From Candidatus Heimdallarchaeota archaeon (GTDB lineage: Archaea; Asgardarchaeota; Njordarchaeia; Njordarchaeales; JAMOTR01): a stretch of DNA of 15,869 nt. Positions 6,087 through 12,874 of this stretch are shown here, piece after piece. The stretch's first letter is position 1. Each line of letters begins with the position of its first letter. Made by a program: the position numbers and the translations under genes. The notes below the pieces were generated by a model. It searched no databases. It was not told where the DNA came from and saw only the letters and a list, made by a program, of their open reading frames with translations. Where the stretch lies: contig JAMOTR010000097.1 of the NCBI GenBank assembly GCA_027068385.1, forward strand, positions 1 through 15,869, read 5' to 3'.

Positions 6087-6370
6087 TCGACGTGGACGAC
6101 GTGATTAACGAGAGGGTTTTTAAAAAATATATTCGCGGGACGCTCCCGCTCGACACTTATATTTACTTGAAGCTCGTGGATCCTTCTTCCGGGGGCGTGT
6201 TGGATATCAAGACGCTTCGGTCCATGGTCAAGGAGGCGGGATACGAAGTGTCCCGGTCACATTTCTTACGGACGCTTATGAAGATGGAGGTGCGCGGGGT
6301 ACTATATCTAGAGGGGACGAGCGTAAAGCTCGTAAAAGAAAAACGCTACCTCGTTGTTGATGAGGACTGA
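6083..6370 (+). CDS. Small winged-helix-like protein translationally coupled to CDC48
   Basis: 95 residues, unrecognised by name. The ATG overlaps the CDC48 stop as ATGA, so both are made from one mRNA and probably in linked amounts. After an acidic start, residues about 38-80 read as a helix (LDIKTLRSMVKEAG), a turn, a second helix (SRSHFLRTLMKMEVRG) and a two-strand hairpin (VLYLEGTSVKLVKEKRYLVV). This is the order of a winged helix-turn-helix fold. Such folds bind DNA or serve as protein-interaction modules; the coupling suggests a CDC48 adaptor or regulator, which is inference. A T5 run follows the stop (6374-6378). Its last 95 nt lie antisense to the 3' end of the small GTPase gene. Confidence 0.7.
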   Translation: MIDVDDVINERVFKKYIRGTLPLDTYIYLKLVDPSSGGVLDIKTLRSMVKEAGYEVSRSHFLRTLMKMEVRGVLYLEGTSVKLVKEKRYLVVDED

Positions 6371-6899
6371 GCATTTTTGTGAGCAATCCTAACGCGGTCG
6401 GTATGATCGCGTCTACGTTCTCTCCGGTCTTCGCGCTCACTTCTAGGTACGGCACCTCCATATCTAATATCTTAGAGAGTTCGTTCGCGAACTCCTTACC
6501 CTCTTCGGTAGTAACGTAGTATTCTACCTCGTTCCTTAAGTCCTTCTTATTTCCTACTAGGATCATAGGCTTCTTTCCGGCCATAGTGAGGAAGGTAGTG
6601 ACCCGGTATCCTAGCTCGTATAGCGTATGGGGCCTATGAATATCAAACGTGAGTATAGCGGCATGAGCTCCCTCCATATAGGGACGAACATAAGGCAAGA
6701 TCGGCCTATGTCCCATAGGATCCCGTAGACCGATTAAAATCGTGCGGTTTCCAACCTTATATTTAACCATATAGACGCGAACGTCGATAGATCTTATATA
6801 CCTCTCTTGAAACGTTCCTTGTGTTAAACGCCTTACTAGGGAGGATTTACCTACCCCCGCCTCTCCGGCAAAGATCATCTTTATGATCGGTGGAAGCAT
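6276..6899 (-). CDS. Ras/Rab-like small GTPase
   Basis: 207 residues with a full small-GTPase layout: G1/P-loop GEAGVGKS (12-19), G3 DPMG at 60-63 followed by H64, G4 NKKD (117-120), G5 SAK (155-157). The stretch RPYMEGAHAAILTFDIHRPHTLYEL matches the eukaryotic Rab/Ras pattern after switch II. Switch I is atypical (RSIDVRVYM, with S37 where Ras-type proteins have Thr), and His replaces the catalytic Gln after DxxG. Archaeal members of this family are mostly uncharacterised molecular switches. The domain ends near residue 176; the last 30 or so residues (PHQQRGSVF onward, ending RAPPSS) are read antisense to the neighbouring winged-helix gene and have little fold character. No lipidation Cys is seen. 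ATG 6897-6899 has a weak TATA-like CTTAAT about 24 nt upstream, suggesting a leaderless mRNA. Confidence 0.85.
   Translation of the reverse strand: MLPPIIKMIFAGEAGVGKSSLVRRLTQGTFQERYIRSIDVRVYMVKYKVGNRTILIGLRDPMGHRPILPYVRPYMEGAHAAILTFDIHRPHTLYELGYRVTTFLTMAGKKPMILVGNKKDLRNEVEYYVTTEEGKEFANELSKILDMEVPYLEVSAKTGENVDAIIPTALGLLTKMLSPHQQRGSVFLLRALRSSPLDIVPRAPPSS
6374..6378 (+). terminator. T5 terminator after the CDC48 operon
   Basis: Five T residues 3 nt after the stop of the winged-helix gene; likely ends the CDC48 transcript. It lies within the antisense GTPase reading frame. Confidence 0.4.
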
Positions 6900-6973
6900 A
6901 CGGAAAGGTATTTCTGAGGTATTAAGTTCCTTTCACGAAGAGTCATACTAGAAGTTCCTTCTCGTTTAATTCA

Positions 6974-7756
6974 ATGCACTTAATACTAATAGACGTAAAG
7001 AGGGGAAGAAAGCGGGTGATAAGGGAGGACGAGGATGGAACGAACACGAGTTACGGTCGGATATCGCGTGAGTTAGCGGAAAAATATGTGGGCTCATACA
7101 TACCTAATACGTTCCTAGCCGTTTCTCCCCTATCTCTCCGGGAAGCCGCATATCAGCCGAAGAAGTTTCGCTACGCGACTCAAATAATATACCCGGAGGA
7201 TCGGGGAACGATCATAACGTTCGCGGACATAAGACCTAATAAGGTAGTGTTAGAGGCGGGAACGGGGAGCGGATTCTTAGCTTCTTATATCACGCGGCAC
7301 GCGGGCTTCTTATATACTTATGAGGTGCGCGAAGAACACTATAAGAGGGCCGTTAAGAACTTAAGGGCGCTCGCCCGCCCCGGATCCCGGAAGGCCTTTA
7401 ACGCGGATGTGAGGGAGTTTAAGAGTCTAAACGTAAGCGTGGACGCTATCGTTCTCGACATGCCCTCTCCCCGGGAAGTGTTGGAGCACATACACGAAAC
7501 TCTCAAACCCGGTGGACGGATATGCGTGCTCGTGCCTACTTATAACCAAGTAGAGAAAGTGTATCTAAAATTACTAGAGCTCGGCTTCATAGACATCTTC
7601 GCGAGGGAATCGATAGTCCGCGACCTATCTCTAAAACCCGGAGCTATAAGGCCTGTACATCGCGGGATAACGTTCAGAATTTTCACGATCTTCGGAAGAA
7701 GGATCTATGGAAGCTCCTCCAGAGCGGGCTTTGAGGATGATAAGGGCGATAAATGA
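6974..7756 (+). CDS. trmI: TrmI-type tRNA (adenine-N1) methyltransferase
   Basis: 260 residues, typical for archaeal TrmI. It uses SAM to make 1-methyladenosine at position 58 of tRNA (also 57 in some archaea), stabilising the T-loop at high temperature; the enzyme is usually a tetramer. Seen here: an N-terminal beta region (about 1-60), the substrate-loop motif ATQIIYPEDRG (68-78), SAM motif I LEAGTGSG (93-100), acidic E117 in YEVREEHYKRAVKNL, and motif IV LDMPSP with D162, the expected catalytic aspartate. KPGGRICVLVPTYNQV follows, as in the family. The last part (RRIYGSSSRAGFEDDKGDK) is shared in another frame with the next gene. It is divergent from the small GTPase across 74 bp. Confidence 0.92.
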   Translation: MHLILIDVKRGRKRVIREDEDGTNTSYGRISRELAEKYVGSYIPNTFLAVSPLSLREAAYQPKKFRYATQIIYPEDRGTIITFADIRPNKVVLEAGTGSGFLASYITRHAGFLYTYEVREEHYKRAVKNLRALARPGSRKAFNADVREFKSLNVSVDAIVLDMPSPREVLEHIHETLKPGGRICVLVPTYNQVEKVYLKLLELGFIDIFARESIVRDLSLKPGAIRPVHRGITFRIFTIFGRRIYGSSSRAGFEDDKGDK

Positions 7757-8207
7757 GGGGGGCTTTTGGGAGGAATTAGAGAGGATAGAGACGGAGAAGG
7801 ATGAGGTCACGCGTATGATCTACTATCGGGCCTTCGCTAAGTTCGTAGGAATACTCTGGGGAGACTTAAAGGACGTCGAGGGATACGAGGAACGTCGCGA
7901 AGCCGCTTTAGAGGCGTTAAAGAGGGCTAATGAGATAGCCTCTCGTGTAGATCCATATCGGAGGCGCCGGAATTATCTACACCAAGTGGACTCTCGCATA
8001 GACCTCGACGCTAATCCGGAAGAGTACTTCGAGAAGATACTTCAAGAGGCCGATGAGATGGACGACGCGCAACTCATGAAGGCCTCCGAGATGTTCGCGA
8101 GGGTACATAGGTTTAAGGAATCTAAGCACATGGCGGAGAAAATCAAGGACGATAAAAAGCGCGAGGCCGCTTTGAGTTATCTTAAGTTCCGCATGCTCTT
8201 CGGATGA
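7707..8207 (+). CDS. Small helical protein of unknown function, overlapping trmI
   Basis: 166 residues, charged and helical throughout, with paired helices of TPR-like spacing: ALRMIRAINEGGFWEELERIE, then YRAFAKFVGILWGDL, EERREAALEALKRANEIASRV, and near the end QLMKASEMFARVHRFKESKHMAEKIKDDKKREAALSYL, which reads as an Ala-rich helical repeat. I do not recognise a family. From ATG 7707 it overlaps trmI by 50 nt in another frame; ATG 7737 (residue 11) reduces the overlap to 20 nt and has GAGG too close to serve as a normal Shine-Dalgarno, so the start is uncertain. The overlap implies cotranscription with trmI. It loosely recalls the helical-repeat protein at 13654-14874 but the likeness is weak. 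Confidence 0.6.
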   Translation: MEAPPERALRMIRAINEGGFWEELERIETEKDEVTRMIYYRAFAKFVGILWGDLKDVEGYEERREAALEALKRANEIASRVDPYRRRRNYLHQVDSRIDLDANPEEYFEKILQEADEMDDAQLMKASEMFARVHRFKESKHMAEKIKDDKKREAALSYLKFRMLFG

Positions 8208-9006
8208 GTCCATGTTTTTTCGCCCGCTCCGAGGCCATCGTGGCGTACTTAGGGTTATACACTTCTATTACGATCACGGGAACGTTGAGTTCGCGCGCCT
8301 TTTCTATCACTTCTCCCACGGATACTATTCCTACTCCCGGAGGTAAATGATCGATCTTCACCTCAACGTGAGCGTTCCTAAATTTTATCACGTCGTGCAG
8401 ATGTATCTCGCGGATGTATTTTCCGACGCGTTCGAGCACGTCTATCGGGTCATATCCTTGAAGAACGGCATGACCTACGTCGAAACACCCGTAATAACCG
8501 TAATCCTCTAGGTATTTCATCCGCCGCTCTATGGGAAGCCGCTCCATGTTTTCTAGTAGAACTTTATGATGGACTCCCACGTAATCCCCTACGATCTCGT
8601 GCATCTCTAGCGTAATCTCCTCTATCTCTTCGAGTACCCTTTGATCGAACATGGTCATGAACGCTCTCTCCTCGGCTAGGTTTAGCGGATGCATTACATA
8701 ATGTATAGGATCGAACGCGCTCACGGATTCGACGACGCGCTGTACGATTCTCTCCGACGCCTCTCTAATTTCTTTTATAGGTGATCCTAAGCTCACGTCT
8801 ACGAAGGGCATGTGAACGGTATAGTTGAAGCTTAGATCCGCGTTCATCGCTACGGTACGCAGGCGCTTAGGGTAGAAGGCTTCCACGTCCGCGTGTAGTT
8901 CTACGAGGTTGAACCCGAGCTCTTTTATCTTATCTATCGATCTCATGATCTGCTGAACTCCAGAACTCATCGTGTGAAACGCGCCCGAGGGTAAGCCTAC
9001 GAGCAT
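8182..9006 (-). CDS. TIM-barrel sugar phosphate isomerase / AP endonuclease family 2-like protein
   Basis: 274 residues with the xylose-isomerase-like TIM-barrel pattern shared by sugar phosphate isomerases/epimerases and endonuclease IV. Strand-end motifs with likely metal ligands appear in order: HADV (38), YTVHMPFVD (H65), MHPL (H106), LLENME (E152), CFDVGHA (D176, H179), EIHLHD (H202, H204), DHLPPGVGIV (H220) and VIVIEVYN (E248). The set of E, D, H and E ligands predicts a divalent-metal enzyme acting on a sugar phosphate or possibly abasic DNA. Endonuclease IV has more His ligands and a longer chain, so an isomerase or unknown metabolic role is more likely. It overlaps the convergent upstream gene by 26 nt at its 3' end. 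Its start codon is 8 bp from the divergent lipid prenyltransferase start. The exact substrate cannot be read from the sequence. Confidence 0.8.
   Translation of the reverse strand: MLVGLPSGAFHTMSSGVQQIMRSIDKIKELGFNLVELHADVEAFYPKRLRTVAMNADLSFNYTVHMPFVDVSLGSPIKEIREASERIVQRVVESVSAFDPIHYVMHPLNLAEERAFMTMFDQRVLEEIEEITLEMHEIVGDYVGVHHKVLLENMERLPIERRMKYLEDYGYYGCFDVGHAVLQGYDPIDVLERVGKYIREIHLHDVIKFRNAHVEVKIDHLPPGVGIVSVGEVIEKARELNVPVIVIEVYNPKYATMASERAKKHGLIRRACGT
8215..8220 (+). terminator. T6 terminator after the trmI operon
   Basis: Six T residues about 8 nt after the stop of the helical protein gene, a likely end for the trmI transcript. It lies inside the 3' end of the convergent TIM-barrel gene. 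Confidence 0.4.
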
Positions 9007-9014
9007 GTGGATGT

Positions 9015-9968
9015 ATGAGCAACAAAATTAGTCTTATACATGAGTATATCGTGTCGAGGTGTTCAAAACTCTCCCTCATAAGGCCGTTAAACAGCGTGAT
9101 GGTGGGCTTAGGGATGATCGTCGGTGAGGTAATAGCGTATGCGGGCGTTCCTCCCATAAAACACGTTATCTTAGGGTTCCTCGTGGGCTTCTTCGCATCG
9201 GCCGGAATTATGGCTCTAAACGATTACTTCGACGCTGAGATAGACAAGATCAACGCGCCTCGGAGACCCATACCGTGTGGAGCTATAAGCGCTAGAGGAG
9301 CGTTGATGATTGGAATACTCGGAGTCGGAATAGCTATCTTACTAGCGTTCCTTCAGAACCTCTTAGCCGGAATCTTCGCTACTTTTACCCTCATCTTAGA
9401 CATCATCTACAACGCTAAGCTAAAGAGGTCCGGGTTCTTGGGGAACCTTATCGTAAGCTACTCTCTCGCTGCCCCGTTCATATACGGCGCTCTCGCGTTA
9501 GGGCTCAAGGTGAACGACCTACTCTTAGCTATAGCGATCATGGCCTTCTTATCAAACTTAGGTAGGGAAGTAACGAAAGGAATCATCGACGTCGAGGGGG
9601 ATAGGGTCGGGGGCGTGAAGACGATAGCCGTGGTGTTTGGAATTAGGAGCGCTCAGATACTTGGAGCGCTATTCGTGCTCGCGGCCGTTGTAATAAGCGT
9701 AGTATTGCCGCTTTATTACCCGGTGAACCCTATTTATTATGCCGTAATCCCCACGACCGACGTAATCCTCTTGTACGCTACCGCGATCGTTCTAAAAACC
9801 ACGGACCGCGAGAGGCTTAGGAAGGCTAAGGACCTCATGCGCTTAGGTATGCTTATCGCTATGATCATATTCATAATAATGTCCCTCGTCCCCCTAGAGC
9901 CTTATACGCGGAGGGATATTCGGGAAAAAGCATACTTACGAAGCTCTTTGGGGATTTTTTCTACGTAG
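9015..9968 (+). CDS. ubiA: Digeranylgeranylglyceryl phosphate synthase (UbiA family)
   Basis: 317 residues, integral membrane, with about eight or nine hydrophobic helices. It adds the second geranylgeranyl chain to geranylgeranylglyceryl phosphate, completing archaeol-type membrane lipid (EC 2.5.1.42). The first aspartate-rich motif is NDYFDAEIDKINAPRRP (69-85, with N69, D73, D77) and the second is REVTKGIIDVEGDRVGG (184-200, D192 and D196). Both bind the Mg-diphosphate of the prenyl donor. The N-terminal LIRPLN (21-26) is characteristic of the family, leaving about 20 extra residues before it. A later start (such as GTG 9051) cannot be ruled out. A T6 tract just before the stop (9955-9960) may help end transcription. 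The 3' end overlaps the convergent zinc-ribbon gene by 67 nt. Confidence 0.92.
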   Translation: MSNKISLIHEYIVSRCSKLSLIRPLNSVMVGLGMIVGEVIAYAGVPPIKHVILGFLVGFFASAGIMALNDYFDAEIDKINAPRRPIPCGAISARGALMIGILGVGIAILLAFLQNLLAGIFATFTLILDIIYNAKLKRSGFLGNLIVSYSLAAPFIYGALALGLKVNDLLLAIAIMAFLSNLGREVTKGIIDVEGDRVGGVKTIAVVFGIRSAQILGALFVLAAVVISVVLPLYYPVNPIYYAVIPTTDVILLYATAIVLKTTDRERLRKAKDLMRLGMLIAMIIFIIMSLVPLEPYTRRDIREKAYLRSSLGIFST

Positions 9969-10561
9969 AACTCCTTTAAACTCCTACCACACTTCCGACA
10001 TACGTCCGCGTTAGAGTGTATAGTAGCTCCACAATAGGGGCACTTAACGGGAGGTTCTACGTGAGCGAGCCGGTGGGGTTCGAACTTAAAGCCCGCCTCC
10101 TTGAGCTTCTGGAACAGCGGCTTAGGCTTACTTAGCGTTCTCTTAGCGACGGATACAAGCCCGCCGAGGAAACCTACGGATGGTACTATGAGGTCCTCGG
10201 GAACGCTTATGACGATCGCGCTTTCTCCCCGTATTGCTACATATAATATGAGGAACGCCCGCGTCAAGAACGGCACCGCTAACGCTTCCCCTATTCCTCT
10301 CTTACCGCGAGCGCGCACTAGTATGTAAGCCGCTGAGAACCGTATGGCCGCGAGGACTATGAAGTTTATCAAATCGCTCGGGTATTTTATGCTCCGCCTA
10401 GCGTAATCTACGAAATAATGAGGATGTCCGTCGTATAGCGACTTTATGGGTAAATTATAGGACCTTATACCTTCATATAGTCCGACCTGAGCCACCATAA
10501 AGGAGAATGGGACCGCTATAGCCATCCCGAGAGCTTTAATGATCACTTTGCTTACTCCCAC
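9902..10561 (-). CDS. Membrane protein with C-terminal zinc ribbon, function unknown
   Basis: 219 residues, starting at GTG (10559-10561), 6 nt after the S6e stop. The N-terminal two thirds has about three or four membrane segments (around 5-28, 62-82, 92-110, perhaps 115-138), interrupted by a polar loop (30-58). A cytosolic-looking linker follows, then a zinc ribbon with C174-x2-C177 and C188-x2-C191 (CPYC, CRKC). Such membrane-anchored ribbons are found in archaea with no set function. Tandem placement behind S6e suggests cotranscription and possibly a ribosome- or membrane-linked role, which is inference. The final 22 residues overlap the UbiA gene on the other strand. Confidence 0.75.
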   Translation of the reverse strand: MGVSKVIIKALGMAIAVPFSFMVAQVGLYEGIRSYNLPIKSLYDGHPHYFVDYARRSIKYPSDLINFIVLAAIRFSAAYILVRARGKRGIGEALAVPFLTRAFLILYVAIRGESAIVISVPEDLIVPSVGFLGGLVSVAKRTLSKPKPLFQKLKEAGFKFEPHRLAHVEPPVKCPYCGATIHSNADVCRKCGRSLKEFYVEKIPKELRKYAFSRISLRV

Positions 10562-10567
10562 TAAAAA

Positions 10568-11029
10568 TCAAGCGCTCTCCTTCTTAAGGAGCTCCTCGAT
10601 CGGTATGGATCCCTTGCGAATTATGACCATGTTTATTTGATACGTCGCCTCGGAAATCGTCATACCGCGAACGCTACGACGCTTCCTTAAGAAACGCGGC
10701 TTCTTCTTGAACGGCTTCGTTTTCTTACTCTTACGGTTCTTGTGCTTGATGATGATCTTACGGAATCCGGGTTCTCCGGCTATAAGCATGATCCTACGCC
10801 TTTCGGGCCCGAGGAACTTCTTAGTCATGGGGAACCCGTCGCGGTCGGAGCCTCCGGTGATTTTGAGCATATATCCGGGGAGTCCGAAGTAGTCTCCGGG
10901 CACCTTTTCGCCTATGCGTTTCCCTATAAGGAGGTACATCTTATTTTTAGGTACTAGGACGGAGTACGTCTTCCCGGTCTCGGGATCGGCTATATCGAGC
11001 TTGAAACCTACGTCCTCTTTCTTACCCAT
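10568..11029 (-). CDS. rps6e: 30S ribosomal protein S6e
   Basis: 153 residues. It is a small-subunit ribosomal protein shared by archaea and eukaryotes. The family signature is clear: an opening FKLDIADPETGKTYSV, LIGKRIGEKVPGDYFGLPGYMLKITGGSDRDGFPM (ITGGSDRDGFPM at 57-68), then a basic tract KHKNRKSKKTKPFKKKPRFLRK and RRSVRG (117-122) followed by a helix with YQINMVIIRKG. It lacks the long C-terminal phosphorylated helix of eukaryotic S6, as expected in archaea. ATG 11027-11029 has a TATA-like CTAAATAC about 27 nt upstream, consistent with a leaderless mRNA. The membrane zinc-ribbon gene follows 6 nt after the stop, and a T5 run between the two may allow some termination. Confidence 0.96.
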   Translation of the reverse strand: MGKKEDVGFKLDIADPETGKTYSVLVPKNKMYLLIGKRIGEKVPGDYFGLPGYMLKITGGSDRDGFPMTKKFLGPERRRIMLIAGEPGFRKIIIKHKNRKSKKTKPFKKKPRFLRKRRSVRGMTISEATYQINMVIIRKGSIPIEELLKKESA

Positions 11030-11051
11030 TCATCGGAAGGCCCCTGTTAGA

Positions 11052-11060
11052 AGTATTTAG
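11052..11060 (-). promoter_or_regulatory. TATA-like box of the S6e operon
   Basis: On the minus strand this reads CTAAATACT, centred about 27 nt before the S6e ATG. A weak match to the archaeal consensus but at the right distance for a leaderless transcript. Confidence 0.4.
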
Positions 11061-11096
11061 TTTTGCTCGAACAGCGTTTCGTAAGCGGAAAGGATA

Positions 11097-11543
11097 ATGT
11101 TACAATTATCGTCCAAATGCATGGATATAGCTCGGATCGGCATAGCTGTAGGAGCGGGATTAGGAGTTATGGGAGCCAGTATAGGAATAGTCCTAACTTC
11201 CACGGCTTATGGAGGATTCTCAGCTAAGAAGCCCGAGAGCCGGATTAAGGGAATCATACCCCTACTATTAGCCGAGGCTATCGGAATATACGCCATCGTG
11301 TTCATGATGTTCGGCCTAAGGGCTATAGACGCGGGAATCGCGGCCGATAAGATCTTCACCGCGGGCCTCATCTTCGGCCTGGGAACGTTAGGAGCGGGCG
11401 TAGCTATAGGGGCGGCAGGATCGGGAATGTCCCTAGGATTAGCGGAAAACGATAGGGCATTCATACCGATGCTCGTCGTAGTGATCTTAGCCGAGGCGAT
11501 AGCTATATATGCCCTGGTAATGGCTATTTACTTAATGAGGTGA
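11097..11543 (+). CDS. atpK: A/V-type ATP synthase subunit K (proteolipid c-ring)
   Basis: 148 residues forming two tandem helical hairpins (four membrane helices). It is the rotor c-subunit of the archaeal A-type ATP synthase, carrying ions through the membrane ring. Each hairpin has a Gly-rich first helix (VGAGLGVMGASIGIV; GLGTLGAGVAIGAAGSGMSLG) and a second helix with the ion-binding glutamate in matching motifs: LLLAEAIGIYA (E60) and VILAEAIAIYA (E133). Both hairpins keep the carboxylate. Gly/Ala packing and the length fit a duplicated K subunit. ATG 11097 begins with eight residues of uncertain value; ATG 11121 (MDIARIG) is an equally good start. No other ATPase genes are in the window, so the gene stands apart from the main operon. 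It ends 8 bp from the convergent aIF2 gamma stop. Confidence 0.94.
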   Translation: MLQLSSKCMDIARIGIAVGAGLGVMGASIGIVLTSTAYGGFSAKKPESRIKGIIPLLLAEAIGIYAIVFMMFGLRAIDAGIAADKIFTAGLIFGLGTLGAGVAIGAAGSGMSLGLAENDRAFIPMLVVVILAEAIAIYALVMAIYLMR

Positions 11544-11554
11544 AAAACTTTTTA
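11543..11554. terminator. Bidirectional A5/T5 terminator between atpK and aIF2 gamma
   Basis: AAAAACTTTTT is near-symmetric, so each strand reads a T5 run just at the end of the gene it serves. The two stop codons are 8 bp apart. Confidence 0.5.
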
Positions 11555-12796
11555 TATACTCTTTACCACACCGTAGCCTATTAGGCGCCGACGGTCGCTT
11601 ATCTTACGCGATATCGTTAATCTCCGTCCCTCCTCCGCCACAGCCTCCCGAGCTAGCTCGATCGTAGCGATCCCGTCCTTTATGTCCCTTACCACCGCGG
11701 GTCTCGGTGCCGGTCCCAATATTACCTGTATCATCTCTCCCTTCCTTAGAGGCTCTACCTTTATCGTCTGATCCGTACCGACTACGTATTCGAAGAGCTC
11801 CACTTCGGCCTCTATGGTCTTCACGAGCGGAGGCGTCTCGTTTACGGGCGCTAAGACGTTACCGATAAGTCTATCTCCCTTCGTAAGCCGCGGATCTAAA
11901 TAGGTACCTACGGCTATTAAGGCACCGGGCCTAGCCCGCTCTAGCTTCCCGCCTTCCCGCGCTAAGGAGGCTATCTTCGACCTTAAGGGTATCGTCTTCA
12001 CTCCGGTAGACGTCCTCTTTATGAGCCCAGGAACGATCTCTATCTCGTCTCCTACCCTAAGCACGCCACGCGTTAGTGCCCCTCCTACTACCCCTCCTTT
12101 AAGCCTATCGATCTCCGTTCCCGGCTTATTCACGTCGAAGCTACGTACGATATACATCAACGCGGGACTCTTAAGGTCGCGTTCGGGCTCCGGTATGAAC
12201 TTCTCTATCGCCTCTACGAGAACGTCTATGTTAGCCTTGTGAATAGCCGATATAGGTATTATCGGAGCGTCCTTCACCCCGTATTCCTCGAGGAACCTCT
12301 TGATATCATGCCGCTGCTTTATCGCTTCCTCGTCCGTGACGAGCTCGATCTTATTCTGGGCGACTACGATGTGTTTTACTCCTATAGCGTTTAAGGCTAT
12401 CATATGCTCACGCGTCTGAGGCCTAGGACACGGCTCGTTCGCGGCTATTACCATTACGGCCCCGTCTATTAGTGAGGCGCCGGAGAGCATTACGGTGAGT
12501 AAAGCCTCGTGTCCAGGCGCGTCCAGGATGCTTATCTTACGTAGCTTCTCTAGTTCTCCCCCACAATACGGGCATCTTCCCGTTTTAGCTAAAGCGTTAG
12601 TGGTATAACGCCCGCATTCCTTACACCTCATCGCCTGGTAATATGCGTACCCGAGGCGTATCGTGATACCCCTCTTCAACTCATCCGAATACGTATCGGG
12701 GAATTTACCCGTTAACGCCTCCGTGAGCGTAGATTTACCGTGGTCCACGTGGCCCACCATCCCTATTATAAGCCTCGGTAAGGGGTCGTTCTCCAT
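11552..12796 (-). CDS. eif2g: Translation initiation factor aIF2 subunit gamma
   Basis: 414 residues, the normal length. It is the GTP-binding core of aIF2, which with alpha and beta delivers initiator Met-tRNA to the small ribosomal subunit. G1 is GHVDHGKST (15-23), switch I has KRGITI (41-46), G3 is DAPGH (92-96) and G4 is NKIE (148-151), with SAIHKANID nearby as G5. A zinc knuckle with C58-x2-C61 and C75-x2-C78 is intact. Domains II and III follow (RSFDVNKPG, GGVVGGALTRGVLRVGDEIEIVPG, and the end RRLIGYGVV). A TATA box GTTATAAA is centred about 25 nt before the ATG (12794-12796), suggesting a leaderless mRNA, though a GGAGG also sits 7 nt upstream. It is divergent from the isopentenyl phosphate kinase over 78 bp and not linked to other initiation-factor genes here. 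Confidence 0.97.
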   Translation of the reverse strand: MENDPLPRLIIGMVGHVDHGKSTLTEALTGKFPDTYSDELKRGITIRLGYAYYQAMRCKECGRYTTNALAKTGRCPYCGGELEKLRKISILDAPGHEALLTVMLSGASLIDGAVMVIAANEPCPRPQTREHMIALNAIGVKHIVVAQNKIELVTDEEAIKQRHDIKRFLEEYGVKDAPIIPISAIHKANIDVLVEAIEKFIPEPERDLKSPALMYIVRSFDVNKPGTEIDRLKGGVVGGALTRGVLRVGDEIEIVPGLIKRTSTGVKTIPLRSKIASLAREGGKLERARPGALIAVGTYLDPRLTKGDRLIGNVLAPVNETPPLVKTIEAEVELFEYVVGTDQTIKVEPLRKGEMIQVILGPAPRPAVVRDIKDGIATIELAREAVAEEGRRLTISRKISDRRRLIGYGVVKSI

Positions 12797-12816
12797 TCAA
12801 AGCCTCCGGATAGATG

Positions 12817-12824
12817 TTTATAAC
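12817..12824 (-). promoter_or_regulatory. TATA box of aIF2 gamma
   Basis: The minus strand reads GTTATAAA, centred about 25 nt before the ATG at 12796, ideal for a leaderless transcript. Confidence 0.55.
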
Positions 12825-12847
12825 GAGGATCAGGAGTTCAGAATTCG

Positions 12848-12856
12848 TATTTATAC
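12848..12856 (+). promoter_or_regulatory. TATA box of isopentenyl phosphate kinase
   Basis: TATTTATAC is centred about 23 nt before the ATG at 12875. A second, stronger-looking GTTATAAAAGG (12864-12874) touches the start codon, too close to be used for this gene unless the start is downstream, which would remove the essential K5. Confidence 0.45.
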
Positions 12857-12874
12857 CTCGGACGTTATAAAAGG

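Noticed and set aside
9902..9968. Frameshift or misassembly at the UbiA/zinc-ribbon convergent overlap
   Set aside because: Both frames end cleanly with stops and both proteins keep complete domains before the overlap, so a natural tail-to-tail overlap is the simpler reading.
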